NCBI GenBank assembly: GCA_021401465.1
Contig: JADDMT010000012.1
Span: forward strand, 186,001-250,000
Length of the DNA stretch: 64,000 bases
Direction: 5' to 3'
Source: Teratosphaeria epicoccoides
Taxonomy: Eukaryota > Ascomycota > Dothideomycetes > Mycosphaerellales > Teratosphaeriaceae
Made by a program: the position numbers and the translations under genes. The notes beneath the pieces were generated by a model, which had not been told where the DNA came from, searched no databases, and saw nothing but the letters and a program-made list of their open reading frames with translations. Of the stretch, positions 1 through 11,039 are shown in pieces. Position 1 is the first letter of the stretch. Each line of letters begins with the position of its first letter.

Positions 1-400
1 AGGCAAGAGATTCCATTTGTCCCGAGCAGTGTTGATAGGGTCGTTTAGATGCTTGCTGTAATAGAACGGCTTCATCAACTCGTCCATTTCATCGCGGAGC
101 ACAGCCTTCGGTTTTGGCTGCTTTTGTGCGGCAGAGTTTTTCGTGCTATCCCTTGTCGGCGCCGAATTTGTGGTTGTTATATTCTGCTTGGTCGAGTCGG
201 TCGTCTCTGCATTGCTGGTCGGCGGTTGATCCGTCGGTACCTTCCCTCGTCGTGCTGCTGGCTTTTTCGAAGTCTTCGTCGTTGACTGGAAGCCATCAGT
301 TTCTGATCCTACCTTCGCACATGCCCTTGTGGCGTACTTTTGGCGCAGAAGTTCCGGGCACCTCTGTCGGCCCGGACTGGTTTGATTGGCGAGGAGGCAT
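1..400 (-). CDS. RPC2 (RET1): RNA polymerase III subunit 2 (RPC2), N-terminal part, cut by window edge
   Basis: Second-largest catalytic subunit of nuclear RNA polymerase III, which transcribes tRNA and 5S rRNA genes. Only the first ~116 residues are present; the gene runs off the left edge. Exon 1 is 338-400 (ATG at 398-400), intron 286-337 (52 nt, GTACGC donor, CTGAT branch, CAG acceptor), exon 2 is 1-285. The N-terminus is low-complexity and rich in Pro, Ser, Thr and Lys. It then enters the conserved start of the family: DELMKPFYY, then LNDPINTARDKWNLLP, which matches the opening of yeast Ret1 (KLTDEINTAQDKWHLLP). The intron restores the frame between the ATG and this motif, which is why this start was chosen. 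The identification is firm because of the motif; the first exon is inferred. Confidence 0.85.
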
Positions 401-1629
401 TGCGCTGTCTCACACTTCCTGCCGTCCTCTGGAATCACTGCTATCAACTCATAGCCTGCGCACGTGGCGTCCGGTATGTGGTGCAGATTCGGCCTGCAAA
501 CGAGCGACAGCAGACGTGCCTTAGCGCCAGCAATCTGCAGGCGGACTTCAGGGTCCCAACCGGGAAACGCGCCACAAACACCTCCCTCGGCGACGTCGCC
601 CGCTCCACCGCAGATTATGCCCGGGAAAATTGAAAGCGGCGTGCTGACCGCCTCGAGCGCCGGTCAAGTAATAAATGGCATATGTCCGGTTCACATGCAG
701 GATTCGAGATGGCAGGTAATAGAAATGACTCGGAGCATCAAAGCTTACCACAGCTTAGCGCGGCGGGAGCAGCCTTCGCTCGAAGATCAAACAATCGCCG
801 AACCAGCGATTCGATCTCGGGTGAGTCTACAAAAAAAGCCCAGAGTCGCCAGCAGCCGTTGAAGGGACTGGCGGACAGTGGGAGAGATATTAACAGCGTC
901 TGACAGCGGCTGTGCAGTCTCGCATCAACGCCGTGGGATGCTACTGCGCCTACCACTATGGTTTGGGCCTTGCGTAAACGTCACCGTACAGGCAAATCCA
1001 GGTCAGGGCCACCTAAGCAATTTCGAGGCGGCGAAGCTGCAGTCAAGTCGTGAGCGAGTTCGCGAAAGCGCTCATCGATCGTACGCAGTCGTCCGTCGGT
1101 GCGGGGGCTTCTGGATATTGGATGGGTTGCATAGTCGAACATAGATTATAAGTCATAGTGGAAAGTTGAAACTTTGTAGCGGCCCAGGATTGGCGGCTTG
1201 GGGTCCAGTCCCCTGCCTGGGTTCCCTTCGAGCTACAACCCTGCAGCACAAAGACGGTCTTGCTAACATTGCTTGCGCCATCCCGGAGGTCCTCTGTGTT
1301 TGGTCTTGGTCTAAGTGTAGTGCGAGTTTCAGACCGCTAGCCACTTGGGCCATTACCCAGGCTCCTATCGATCGGAGAAAGCTTGGCGCCCACGCTCAAC
1401 AACGTTGACCTGCCCTTGCAAGCCGACTCCGCTCCACTCGGCGCTGCTATTACGGTCCTCGTCGCCTCTTCTAACACCGCCCACAGTTGATTCGCGTCTC
1501 CTGTGTGCAGTCATACTGTCTTTACAATCATCCCTCTCTTGTGCCTGGCACAACCTTACCTTGTCCTCTCGGCTCTCGTGGGCCAAGACCCGTGAGCTTG
1601 CTATAGGTGTGCGAAGACCTGCCTGCAAG
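401..1629. other. Divergent intergenic region between RPC2 and the PUF gene
   Basis: No convincing gene. The right third (about 1400-1600) is pyrimidine-rich on the + strand, as expected for the promoter and leader of the PUF gene. No tRNA-like or repeat structure was seen. Confidence 0.5.
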
Positions 1630-1691
1630 GTATACATGGCGAGTGCTCGCTCGTCGAGATCCGAAGCTGATATTGCAATTCTGCGGCATAG
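1630..1691 (+). other. Probable 5' leader intron of the PUF gene
   Basis: A GTATAC donor at 1630, a CTGATATT branch-like element and a TAG acceptor at 1690-1691 define a 62-nt intron ending 8 nt before the PUF start codon. Its removal would also remove an out-of-frame upstream ATG at 1636. Inferred from consensus only. Confidence 0.45.
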
Positions 1692-1699
1692 AAGGCAAA

Positions 1700-4600
1700 A
1701 TGTCGCAACCTTACCGCGGCCCACCGTCGTCGAGAGACGAGCCACAATACTCTACAAATCCACTTTCTCCGCCTAGCAATCCGAACAGGCTCAGTAGTGG
1801 CATGGCCACAAGTGGTGCGCAGCAACAGGATGTGAGAGGTGGTCTGACAAGAAGATTCACAACCAATGGTTTGCCCACACTCTCACCAATTGGGCAGCAG
1901 CGAATGCAGGCAGCAGGTGAATATTTGGTAAGTGTAGACAGGTGGAAGAGGTGAATGCTGTGAGCATGGTGCGAGAGGTTCGGGGTGATAGTCACTTGTA
2001 TGTCAGGCCGCGAGAGGTGCCTTACAATACTTTGGCAGGGTGCATGCACACTTGATAGTTCCGGCTATTGGACGGTCTGAGCAGCCTGGAGGCGGACATT
2101 GTGACATGCATTTGGCTAACGTACGGAATCCAGCCAAATGGGTACAGCAGGAAGACTCCAGTAAGTCCACCTCATTGCCCAGCACCCATGGCGCCGGAGG
2201 TCACATGATGTTCTGAGCCTGCTCTTTCACGACCATGTGGCTTTCGACGCGGGACTGCGCATGGGATCACCGCTGCTACTTCTGCAGGCGCTTGAAACCA
2301 GGATTCTTCCTATTTCGGGGGTACCGATTTTAACGATGCATGCAGTCCGAACTCGCTGCGCGGCAATATGAAGTGCTGCTCGCGAGGCAGCGCGCGCTAC
2401 AAGCCGAAATTGACTCATTCGACCCAGAGACCCGCCGCGATGTCGAAGCTGGTCTCCGTCATGAAGACGCGATTACGCAAATGTTGGCCTCCAGCGAGCC
2501 AGCAAGTCCTCCGGACTACGGCAATGCGTTCCCAACAGCCTTTTCGAAGCCCAACAGATACTCGGCAGCTAGCTTGACATCACCTCCAGGCGCCAGTAAC
2601 ACAGCGAGTCGCTCAAGTACACAGATGACCTCGCCGTCTGCCGGCTTTGTGCGACCATACACATCCGGCAGCACTTATCTTCCGTCGCAGTCTGTCCCTG
2701 GCTCTCGCCGTCAATCCGACGATGAGGACGATGAGGAACCATTTCTCTACGGCTATGACGGCATGACTCGGTCCGCCGCGAAGTGAGTCTTCGTTTTGTT
2801 TCATTTCGCACGTTTGCATGTCACTTCACTTGTTGGATCTGCCAATCACGGGTCTCGACGGAGGCAGCAACTTCACATCCTCACTTCACTCACGACAATA
2901 AGAAGTTCCGACAATACAAGCTATTTCCACAACGTTGTCAAGTCTCTCTGTACAAAGCGCAGATTGTGCATGATTTCAATATCAAAACTTTTGCGCTGAT
3001 ATGTTTACACAGTCCAAACAGAAACTCAATGCCTGTCACTGGCTACGATAGAAACAAGCGAAACACCACCGACATCTCGTCACTTGGACCGGTCAACACC
3101 ACCGACATCTCGTCACTTGGACCGGTCAACACCACCGGCTTCCTCTTCGACAACGACATCGAAGACAATCAACTAGTTCAGTCCAAGTCTCAAACGACTT
3201 CGCCGCCGACCAATCGTCTGTCGTTGCAAGTGCAGCAGACTCCCGACGGCTTTCCCAAACTCATTCGGGCAGATCAGTCCTTTTCAGAATTGTCGTCATC
3301 CGCAGCGCTTGATCTAGCACTTGCGCAGGGTGTTGAGCCTCACATGCAGGTTACCGATCGGGCTACGGCCGGCCGTCACCGCATTTCACTCCCACCCAGT
3401 GCGTTGACAGGCAACGTCAACATTGCTCCGCTCAACAGCATCTTGGCAAACGCAGACAGCAAATCAGCTGCGAGCAACCGCCGTTCCATGGAGGTCAAGT
3501 TCAGTGCAGAAACCAAACGCCCGTCCCTTATGGCCTCACCGCCTCGTGGTTTGGCAAATGGAAGTGGATCCAAGATTCCGTACTCAACCAATGACATACC
3601 CACGCTGAAGAGCATCAACGGCAACTCCAACGGTATCACATCTCCTCGCAACCAACACGTCAACGCAGTTGCTACAACGACTGCTCCAGAGCAGAGCGCT
3701 ACTTCAGCTCCTGTCAACATCAATCGCCGCAGTCAAGAGTTCAGACCGGCCTCGGGGACCGTAGACAGCAACGGCGACACGATCAATTCTCACTCCCGCC
3801 TGCAAGCCAACGCCGCGCCGTTTGGGCCGATGGGAAACGGTCTCGAAGCATCAATGCAGACATTCGGCCAGAACGGCATGTCACCGTACACTCAGCAAGC
3901 GTTCTACGGCAGCTACGGCATGCCTCCGATGCACATGCTCAACAACGGCTTCGGCAACATGAGCTTGAACAGTGGCTATGGCAGCCAGACGCAATGGCCA
4001 ACCCAGCAGGGCATGTACGCGGGACCGCAGAATGGGTACGGTAGTGGCTATTCTCAGTACGGTGCGCAAGGCCCGCATGGTCAAGCAGTTGCTGGAGCTG
4101 GACGCTACAGTGACACCCGCTTCCACGATGCCCAGCGCATGAACATGCAGCAGCGTCGTCAGGCTCAGGAGGATGCCATTGCCAAATATAGCTCCGTCAG
4201 TATGGAGGAGCTGGTTGGCGAGATCCACAGCCTCTGCAAGGATCAGCACGGCTGCCGCTTCCTGCAACGCAAGCTCGATGAGCGCGACGCTGAGGCCACA
4301 CAAGCAATCTTTGACGAGATCAAGGGCCACATTGTTGAGCTCATGACTGATCCATTCGGCAACTACCTTTGCCAGAAGCTGCTTGAGTGCACTGATGATG
4401 ATCAGCGTACAGTTCTCATCCGCAACTCAATGGGCTCGATGACCAAGATCGCCCTGAACCAACACGGTACACGCGCTCTTCAGAAGATGATCGAGTATAT
4501 CTCGACGCCTGAGCAGACCGACTGCATTATCCAGGCACTTCGTTACGATGTCGTCCAGCTCATTCAGGACCTCAATGGCAATCATGTCATCCAGAAGTGC

Positions 4601-5755
4601 CTCAACCACCTGACGCCGGAGAACGCGCAGTTCATCTTCGATGCTGTAGGACAGAATTGTATCGACGTCGGCACTCACCGTCATGGATGCTGCGTGCTCC
4701 AGCGCTGCATCGATCACGCCTCCGGTGTCCAGAAGGGCAATCTCGTCGACCAAGTCATCAACAACGCCTTCACGCTTGTCCAGGATCCGTTTGGCAACTA
4801 CGTGGTTCAATACATCATTGATCTGGCTGAGCCATCTTTCACCGAGCCGCTTTGCCGCAGCTTCTATGGCCATGTCGCACTTCTTTCCAAGCAGAAGTTC
4901 AGCTCCAACGTCATTGAGAAGTGCATACGCTGCGCTAGCGATGATACAAAGCGCGAGCTTGTTCGCGAGATCTATGCGCCGAATGATCTCGACAAGCTCT
5001 TGCGCGATTCTTTCGCAAACTATGTCGTTCAGACCGCCATCGATCATGCCGATGAGCAGAGCAAGGCTCAGTTGATCAGCAACATCCGCCCAATCTTGCC
5101 GCACATCCGCAACACGCCGTACGGTCGTCGTATTCAGCTCAAGATCACCGACTACGACACACGCAAGGTTGGAGCGTCCGAGCCCTCTTCTGGCGTTCCG
5201 ACAGGCTACGCAACTCCAGACGGCCTCATTCTTGGGCCCAACGGTGCCTTGATGGCACCAAATGGTGCTCATCTCATCGGCGATGATGGTAACGGCGCAA
5301 ACGGCATGATGGGGCCACCGACGAACGGTCTACATGGCTTGAACGGCCTTGCATCTCCGTCGCTCAGCACCAATGGCATGAGGTCTCCCCACGTCACTGA
5401 GAACGGCGTGCTGTCTCCGCCGACGAGCCAGACCAACATCATTTCATCACCAGGCTCAGAAAATAACAGCCTCAACAATCTGCCTATGGGCGTTCAGAGT
5501 GCTCCTATCCCGTCTGGTCGCGGCAATCGTCGCGGCTGGGCTGGGCCACCACCAGCATGGCGTGGTCCCACTGCGCCCGGTGCCTTTGCAGAGACCGGCT
5601 TCAGTGGCATCGCCAATGGTCAAGGCTCGTCCAATGGCGACATTGCACCGTCGGTGCCTCAGCGCCACAACTACAGCAACAGCTATGGCAACTATGGCAA
5701 CCAAGGCTTCTCCAACGCTGGTCGCCAACCGCGTTTTGGTGGCAACCAGTTCTAG
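1700..5755 (+). CDS. Pumilio/PUF-family RNA-binding protein (Puf4/Mpt5-like)
   Basis: Cytoplasmic post-transcriptional repressor expected to bind UGUA-containing 3' UTRs. Exons 1700-1927, 2134-2160, 2346-2782 and 3013-5755 give 1144 residues. Introns are 206, 185 and 230 nt, with GTAAGT, GTAAGT and GTGAGT donors; every phase closes. The start sits in a good context (GCAAAATG). The first ~600 residues are low-complexity (Asn, Ser, Gln, Gly), with a short coiled-coil-like stretch around LLARQRALQAEID. The Pumilio domain spans about residues 616-946 with eight repeats whose RNA-contact motifs are visible: CRFLQ, NYLCQ, TRALQ, NHVIQ, CCVLQ, NYVVQ, SNVIE, NYVVQ. The CCVLQ fifth repeat fits the Puf4/Mpt5 group better than Puf3. 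The C-terminal tail is Gly/Asn-rich and ends in GRQPRFGGNQF. A 33-bp tandem repeat lies near 3062. Confidence 0.92.
2134..2160 (+). other. 27-nt microexon of the PUF gene
   Basis: This exon is flanked on the left by a CTAAC branch point and CAG acceptor, and on the right by a GTAAGT donor. It encodes nine residues (PNGYSRKTP) in phase 0, so inclusion or skipping would both keep the reading frame. Confidence 0.6.
3062..3138 (+). repeat. 33-bp in-frame tandem repeat inside the PUF gene
   Basis: Two perfect 33-bp copies (3062-3094 and 3095-3127) plus the first bases of a third. Each copy encodes NTTDISSLGPV; the third resumes as NTTGFLF. The copies are identical at the DNA level, so the duplication is probably recent. 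Confidence 0.95.
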
Positions 5756-5772
5756 GGACCTTGCACTTCGAC

Positions 5773-5781
5773 TGTACAATA
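5773..5781 (+). promoter_or_regulatory. Puf4-type RNA element in the PUF gene's own 3' region
   Basis: TGTACAATA begins 18 nt after the PUF stop codon. It fits the Puf4 consensus UGUAHAHUA described for yeast. If transcribed in the 3' UTR it would be a candidate autoregulatory site. The match is direct; its function is inference. Confidence 0.5.
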
Positions 5782-7653
5782 ACTTGACGATCGGTGTCGA
5801 CCGGCCTCCTGTACACCAGCACATACGCAGCAGCCTCATCTCACCATGAGCTACGACTCGTAGACGGCCACCACCTCTCCCATGATAGAGACGAATGGCG
5901 TTCTTCACTTCTAGTATTGAAGCCCGGCGTGGCATTCAGGATTTCGACAGCTTGACTCAACGACTTGCATGTGCACATGGCGCACCTTGGTTGCATTTCG
6001 GAGATCTGGATGCTCCTTTAACAGCACGAAAAAGCATCGGCCACGGCGCGTTGACATCCAATTGCTGGATCTTGCGGTCGCGATATTGTACTACGAGGTC
6101 GATGGCATATTCCCTTGCATCATTATCTTGACTATCGGCGCTTCGAGCATGGTCGGGGGCCTCTTTCCTTGCCTTCTTCACTTCGCCAACATTGCATAGA
6201 TACTTGAACACAACATCATTCCACGATACGAAAAAAAGCTCAGCAAGATCCATCACCGACTGAACGACAAAGACTTGGTACGATGTACTACTAGGCTACT
6301 ACGGGCAGGCTTCCAGGCAAGGATGCTGCAGAGATGACTGAGTGCTGTGCCATGATATCATGACTGCGAGAGGGTTGAAAACGGGCAGGGCTCGTTTTGA
6401 TGCGATTGCTTTCTTGCTGTGGTTGTTGTATGCTCGAGACTATCTTGGATGTATCAAGATCATAGCGATGCTTCCGGTACTGTCAATCAGAGCGACATGA
6501 AAATTTGAATGCATGTGCTCAAGGTCTCGCTGTCATTTTCATGGACGCTGCCCGAGGCGGACGACGTGCTACATTGCCCGTGCCCATTGTTCACTGGATC
6601 ATAGGCGAAACCTTTCGACTTTGGCCACAAGCAGGTCGAACTCCGCATGTTGCAGGATACACTCATTAGCTCTCCGGACCTCCTCAGGCCTTGCGACGTT
6701 TACGCGCTCTCTTCGTGCATCACGAACACCACCGACCACTTGCCGCCCTGCACCAATGAAGTCGGAGCTTGTGGCTGTCGTTGTGTAGGCAGAGGTATTA
6801 CTTCCGGAAAATTGGCTCTGGAATTTCGTCTGACTAGCCGTTGCAAGAAACCGCCTGACGTTGCTGAGTGTATGTATGTCAGTGGACTTTGTATAGGATC
6901 GGTCTCGGCTTTGTCTGTTGTCGATGCTTCCGTCCTGCTGGGATCTGCACGGAGTAGAGGTCTTGTAAGAAGCTGCAATCTGTTGATGATGTTGTCCGTG
7001 ATTTGCGCAGCTGTACTGCACCCGTTTCATAGCCAGCGTGTGCCCTTCGCCAGTCCTCCGATGAGTGAGATGTTTCTCCTGAGTCCACGACTTATACGTC
7101 CCTGCGGATGCGATGCATGTTGCAAGCCTCGCTGTCTTTCACACGCTGCGTATGAGCTGTCTGATCAGTGCACGCCCAACTGTTGTCTCACGTGCTGATT
7201 CACTCGATGCATCTCGTCATCTGCTCTGAAGAGTCTCAAAATGCACATTTCTGTCTTTGCGGCTTGAGGCTGAACATCATACGGAGACTTCAAGCGGCCG
7301 TAACTCCAGTCATACATGAAGGCATAACATCCGTACTTTGTACATCAGGGCTCAAAAGCCACATCTTCTCCCTCGTCCCTCGCTCTTCTCCGAATCTCCC
7401 AGTCCGTGCAATTTCATAGCATCGTAGTAATACATCAGCGTAATCTATAACCGCAACATAGTTCGATGGCCGTGAGGTGTTCGTACGTTATGGTACAATG
7501 TGTAAGCGTAGAAAACACATGCTCGAGCATGTCCAAGCCGGCCAAACGCTGCAATAGTAGTGACAGCCACCCATGTGCATTAATCGTCGTCCAGACGCCT
7601 TGCCTGATAGCAGTAAATGCGCAAATGATAATGAAATGTGTCCTGTTATGATC
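5782..7653. other. Convergent gap between the PUF gene and the Myb/AT-hook gene
   Basis: Contains the PUF 3' UTR and about 1.7 kb without a confident gene. Two minus-strand reading frames look mildly protein-like: 5957-6256, beginning MDLAELFFVSWNDVVFKYL, and 6599-7030. Neither has a recognisable domain or a convincing splice pattern, so neither is called. Confidence 0.5.
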
Positions 7654-8743
7654 TCACTTCGTAGCGGAATCTGGCATTCGCATGTCCGGTGGAGGTTCCG
7701 ACCGAGGTGCGTAATGGGGGTGTCGGAATGGTTGCTGCTCCTGTTGGGTCACCATCTCCGGGTCACGATGACGCATTGCCGCTGTACGCGCAGGTGATGA
7801 GTCCATGCCGCGCGAGTGCCTCTGATAGGGTGATTCGTATTGTTGGCCGCAGCCAATGGCTGCTGCCTCGCCCGAGGGATAGTCTTCAGGCTCAGACCTC
7901 GCCGATCGGGTCCGCCTGCGCTTTCCAGACGACGAGTCTGAGCTACTAGCAGTTTTGGGACCGGCTGGTGTCAAGACGGCTGATATGGGCATTCTTGTCG
8001 TCGGTGGCAAGATCGCCCTGGCCTCTCCTGGTGGCGCAGGAGGCGCTACCGGGACCAATAGCTGCGGACTCATTTGTACTGGCTGAGGAGCGATGCCGGT
8101 GGAACCACTAGGGCCAGAAGGTGTAGCTGCTTCCGCTGCTGCTTTGGCTTGTGCCTGAGCCTTGGTGGGTCTTCCTCTCTTGCGCTTCTGAGTAGGCTCG
8201 CCTGGTGAGGGCTGGCTCGTCACGCTTGCTGTCGGATACGGCTTCGGTCTGATCTCACGTCCTCCTGGAAATACTGGTTCAAGTGAGAAAGGTCGCTTGG
8301 TGTAAGGCGGCGCTGTCAGGGGCGTTTGAGGACCGAGCTGACCACTCAGAAACGATTGTGGGTGTTGGCGTCGCAGCTCTTCGAAAGCGGTCCGGCATTG
8401 ATTAAGCGAGCGTCCTGTATATTACTTCAGTCTGAGCCTCTATGCAATGTAGCGCCGAGGTCGTGCGAGCCGATTTGACGTCACTTCTCGTGATGGCATC
8501 TGGTACTGACCCCTGGGTAGCGGCGTATCCTCCCACCTTGGCTGTATGTTGTTCTGAGCAATGACATTAAACAGTACTCCTGGAGAAGGCGAAGCAGTCT
8601 TGATTATCTCGGCAAGAAGATCATTCTGCCCCATCACATCATCAGTCAATGTGCCCGAAGTCACCAAGTGCCTCTTGCTATCCTGTCTTCCCAAATCCCA
8701 TCCTCACCTTCTCGTGATCAGACCAAGGTCGCGGATCCGCCAT
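7654..8743 (-). CDS. Myb/SANT-like AT-hook protein
   Basis: Probable nuclear DNA-binding protein of 303 residues; target unknown. Exons in transcript order are 8708-8743, 8511-8625 and 7654-8414. The introns are 8626-8707 (82 nt, GTGAGG donor, CAG acceptor) and 8415-8510 (96 nt, GTCAGT donor, CAG acceptor). Splicing joins MADPRPWSDHEK to NDLLAEIIKTASPSPG and then RSLNQCRTAFEELRRQ, a Trp-anchored three-helix arrangement typical of fungal Myb/SANT-like domains (residues ~5-65). An AT-hook core, KRKRGRPTK, follows near residue 120. The remainder is Pro-, Ala- and Ser-rich with a second basic patch (GKRRRTRSARSE). The 12-codon first exon supplies the aromatic Trp and an ATG, and both junctions keep frame, which supports the model. 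Orthology is not established. Confidence 0.7.
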
Positions 8744-11039
8744 AGCGAGCGTACAAAGCATAGGGAAGAAGCGACCTGCTCAGAGGGAGGCATGCATCGT
8801 CTGTCGTACAGGAAGATATTGGTAGCGTATTATGGCTCAGGCGCGCAAAGCTCGTGATCGTCGGCGCTCTCTTGCCGCGAACAAAGGAAATATAGCAGAT
8901 AGAGCGTGCAGTTGTGCTGCAACTAGTGCACAAGATTATACCGCTGGAGAGTGAAAGAACGAATGTGAGAAGCTTCTACGCGCATACGCGCTTCCAAAGA
9001 TACTAGCACAGGTGCATCATGCCGTCGGCCGCTTGTCGAGGTTCAAGGGAAATAACACCTGAGACAGAGAAAGAGGTGGATTCGCTGGGTATATGAAACG
9101 TGCGTGCGAAAGGGTTGTCGCGCATATGCACCTCCTGGAGTCCTGCATATGACCTTTTCCTAGCTGCATAGTCCGGAGATTGTGCCGCGACTCACGAAAT
9201 CGGGTCATTCGCCTGACGTTCTGGCAATTCCTACAACGTGGCCCTCCAGTTGCGGTTGGCGGACAGTCGAGAAGCATGTCGGCGACAAGGTAGCGATCAT
9301 GACGAGCGATCCCTCCGTTCGTACCAGAAATTCACGCGCTCGGGCGCCAAGCAGGTCGGCGAACCTTCCCACGTTCCATCTTTTCGCCTTCTTCGTCGCT
9401 TCGCAATAACGCGTTTCGCCCGTCTCAACACCTTTTCGCCTTGGCAGTCAAGCACTTACCTGTTTTCTCCACAACGTCCTGCCTCCAAGCGCGCTGTTCT
9501 CCCGCTAATCTGGTACTGGGTCTGATTGCAGGCGCTGTGAGGCCGCGGTTGATGGTCGGCGACAAGCGAGAGGGGAACGGATGTGACTCATGTGACTCGC
9601 GACGAGCACTAGGCGCGTGCTTCGACGGCGGCGTTTCGCCGGGACATGATGTGAGAAGTTGTGGGTTGAGGAGGGAGAATTCCAAGCACTGATAATTGCC
9701 GTGAGACTGGCTTTGGTTCGGAAGGATCGGTGAACGACAGCCATCTCCGTTCTCAGATCCGCGTGGATGACTGGGGTCTCTGAGGTAGAACGACCGCGTG
9801 CGACCTCCAACGAAATGTTCGATGCGTTCGATGCGTACTGACATCTTCATCTCATCGTCCATCAATATTGGCGGCGCAAGCGGAGTACACTGACCAAAGC
9901 TCTCAGACAGGGTCTGTGCCGGGGACAGAAAGCGGTAACGGAAATTTTGGAGCTGTTCTCCAACTTTGTACGCGCCGCGACATCAGGTAGATCTCTCCGC
10001 AGCCATCATAAAACTATTCATGCCATCAAACTTTGGTTGCAGGGCAGGCTACATATCGGTATTCAGTCATACCGCTCCTCTCGTCCCATCCTTGGATACA
10101 CCTGGTTCATCAGCCACCCTACCACCTCGAAGTGCTGAGAGCCTGGCCGACAACTTTCCGCCAACACCGTACCTAATCACGAAGTTGCGTTGATATAACA
10201 GTCAGTCACGCAGCTTCGAGAATGCCCCTGACCCGCCATCCTGTGGACGCTGCCACCTGTCAGCACAGAGTCGACAATCTTGCCGAGGAGCCTATGCTTC
10301 ACTCGGGAACAGAAAATGGTGCATATTCTTCTACAAGGGCGTACTGACGCTCCACCTCGAACGGTTGGTCAACTTGATCCCTGCCGATCCCACCAGAAAC
10401 AATGCAATGCGGTGGGCAGTTTGTTCGTGGAGGTGAACACGCAGCGAGGGAAGCACCGGATGTCTCCGCAATCTGAAGTTTTCTTGGCGTCCTGCTCTTT
10501 ATGTTCGAGCACTTGGCTTTCCCTCATGCACCACACATGTCACCCTTCTTTGCAGCGCACACACTCTTTGTATACACGGGCGCCGAGGCGTGTTAGCGCA
10601 GACGGCTCGCAGCAGATCGCAAGGGCTAGGAAAGCAGAAGGACTATAAGTGGGTAAAGACCGCACATGTCAGATTAGTAGTACATACACTCATCACGATA
10701 GACCTGAACGCCCAAGAACGCCTTGCGCGCGGCGCACATTGCCTCTGCACTCCCTTTGCCAACGACGTCAATCACCCAAGCCCTTCGTCCGACTGCTGGA
10801 CCACCTGTTATTTACCAATGACCAAAGCGTGATAGTGCCCAAACACAACAGCGACAGCGGCTCGCATATCCCTCCGGCACATGTCCAGACACCTTTTTTT
10901 GGTTCTGCTCGGTAGGAAGATTCACGTCGCTGGGATCTTGGGGATGTGCGCCGACTTGCGCGAATCGTGCTACTAGCCGACTTTCTCATCGAGCTTCTCC
11001 TTCACAACCTCCGCTTACCGAAAACGTTGCTCTGCGGAC
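8744..11039. other. 2.3-kb divergent intergenic region between the Myb/AT-hook gene and SET2
   Basis: No gene called. A 146-codon minus-strand frame at 9425-9865 starts with Asp/Glu/Met-rich sequence but becomes Ser/Arg/Pro-rich without any domain. The 10.9-11.0 kb stretch should hold the SET2 promoter. No repeats stand out. Confidence 0.45.

Noticed and set aside
4427..5272. 281-codon minus-strand frame across the Pumilio domain
   Set aside because: Shadow of the PUF repeats; no independent motif.
6599..7030. Minus-strand frame resembling a mitochondrial-type N-terminus
   Set aside because: Good-looking patches fall in two different frames, with no convincing junctions or family match.
9425..9865. 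146-codon minus-strand frame in the SET2 upstream region
   Set aside because: No domain, no splice support, and a low-complexity Ser/Arg/Pro second half.
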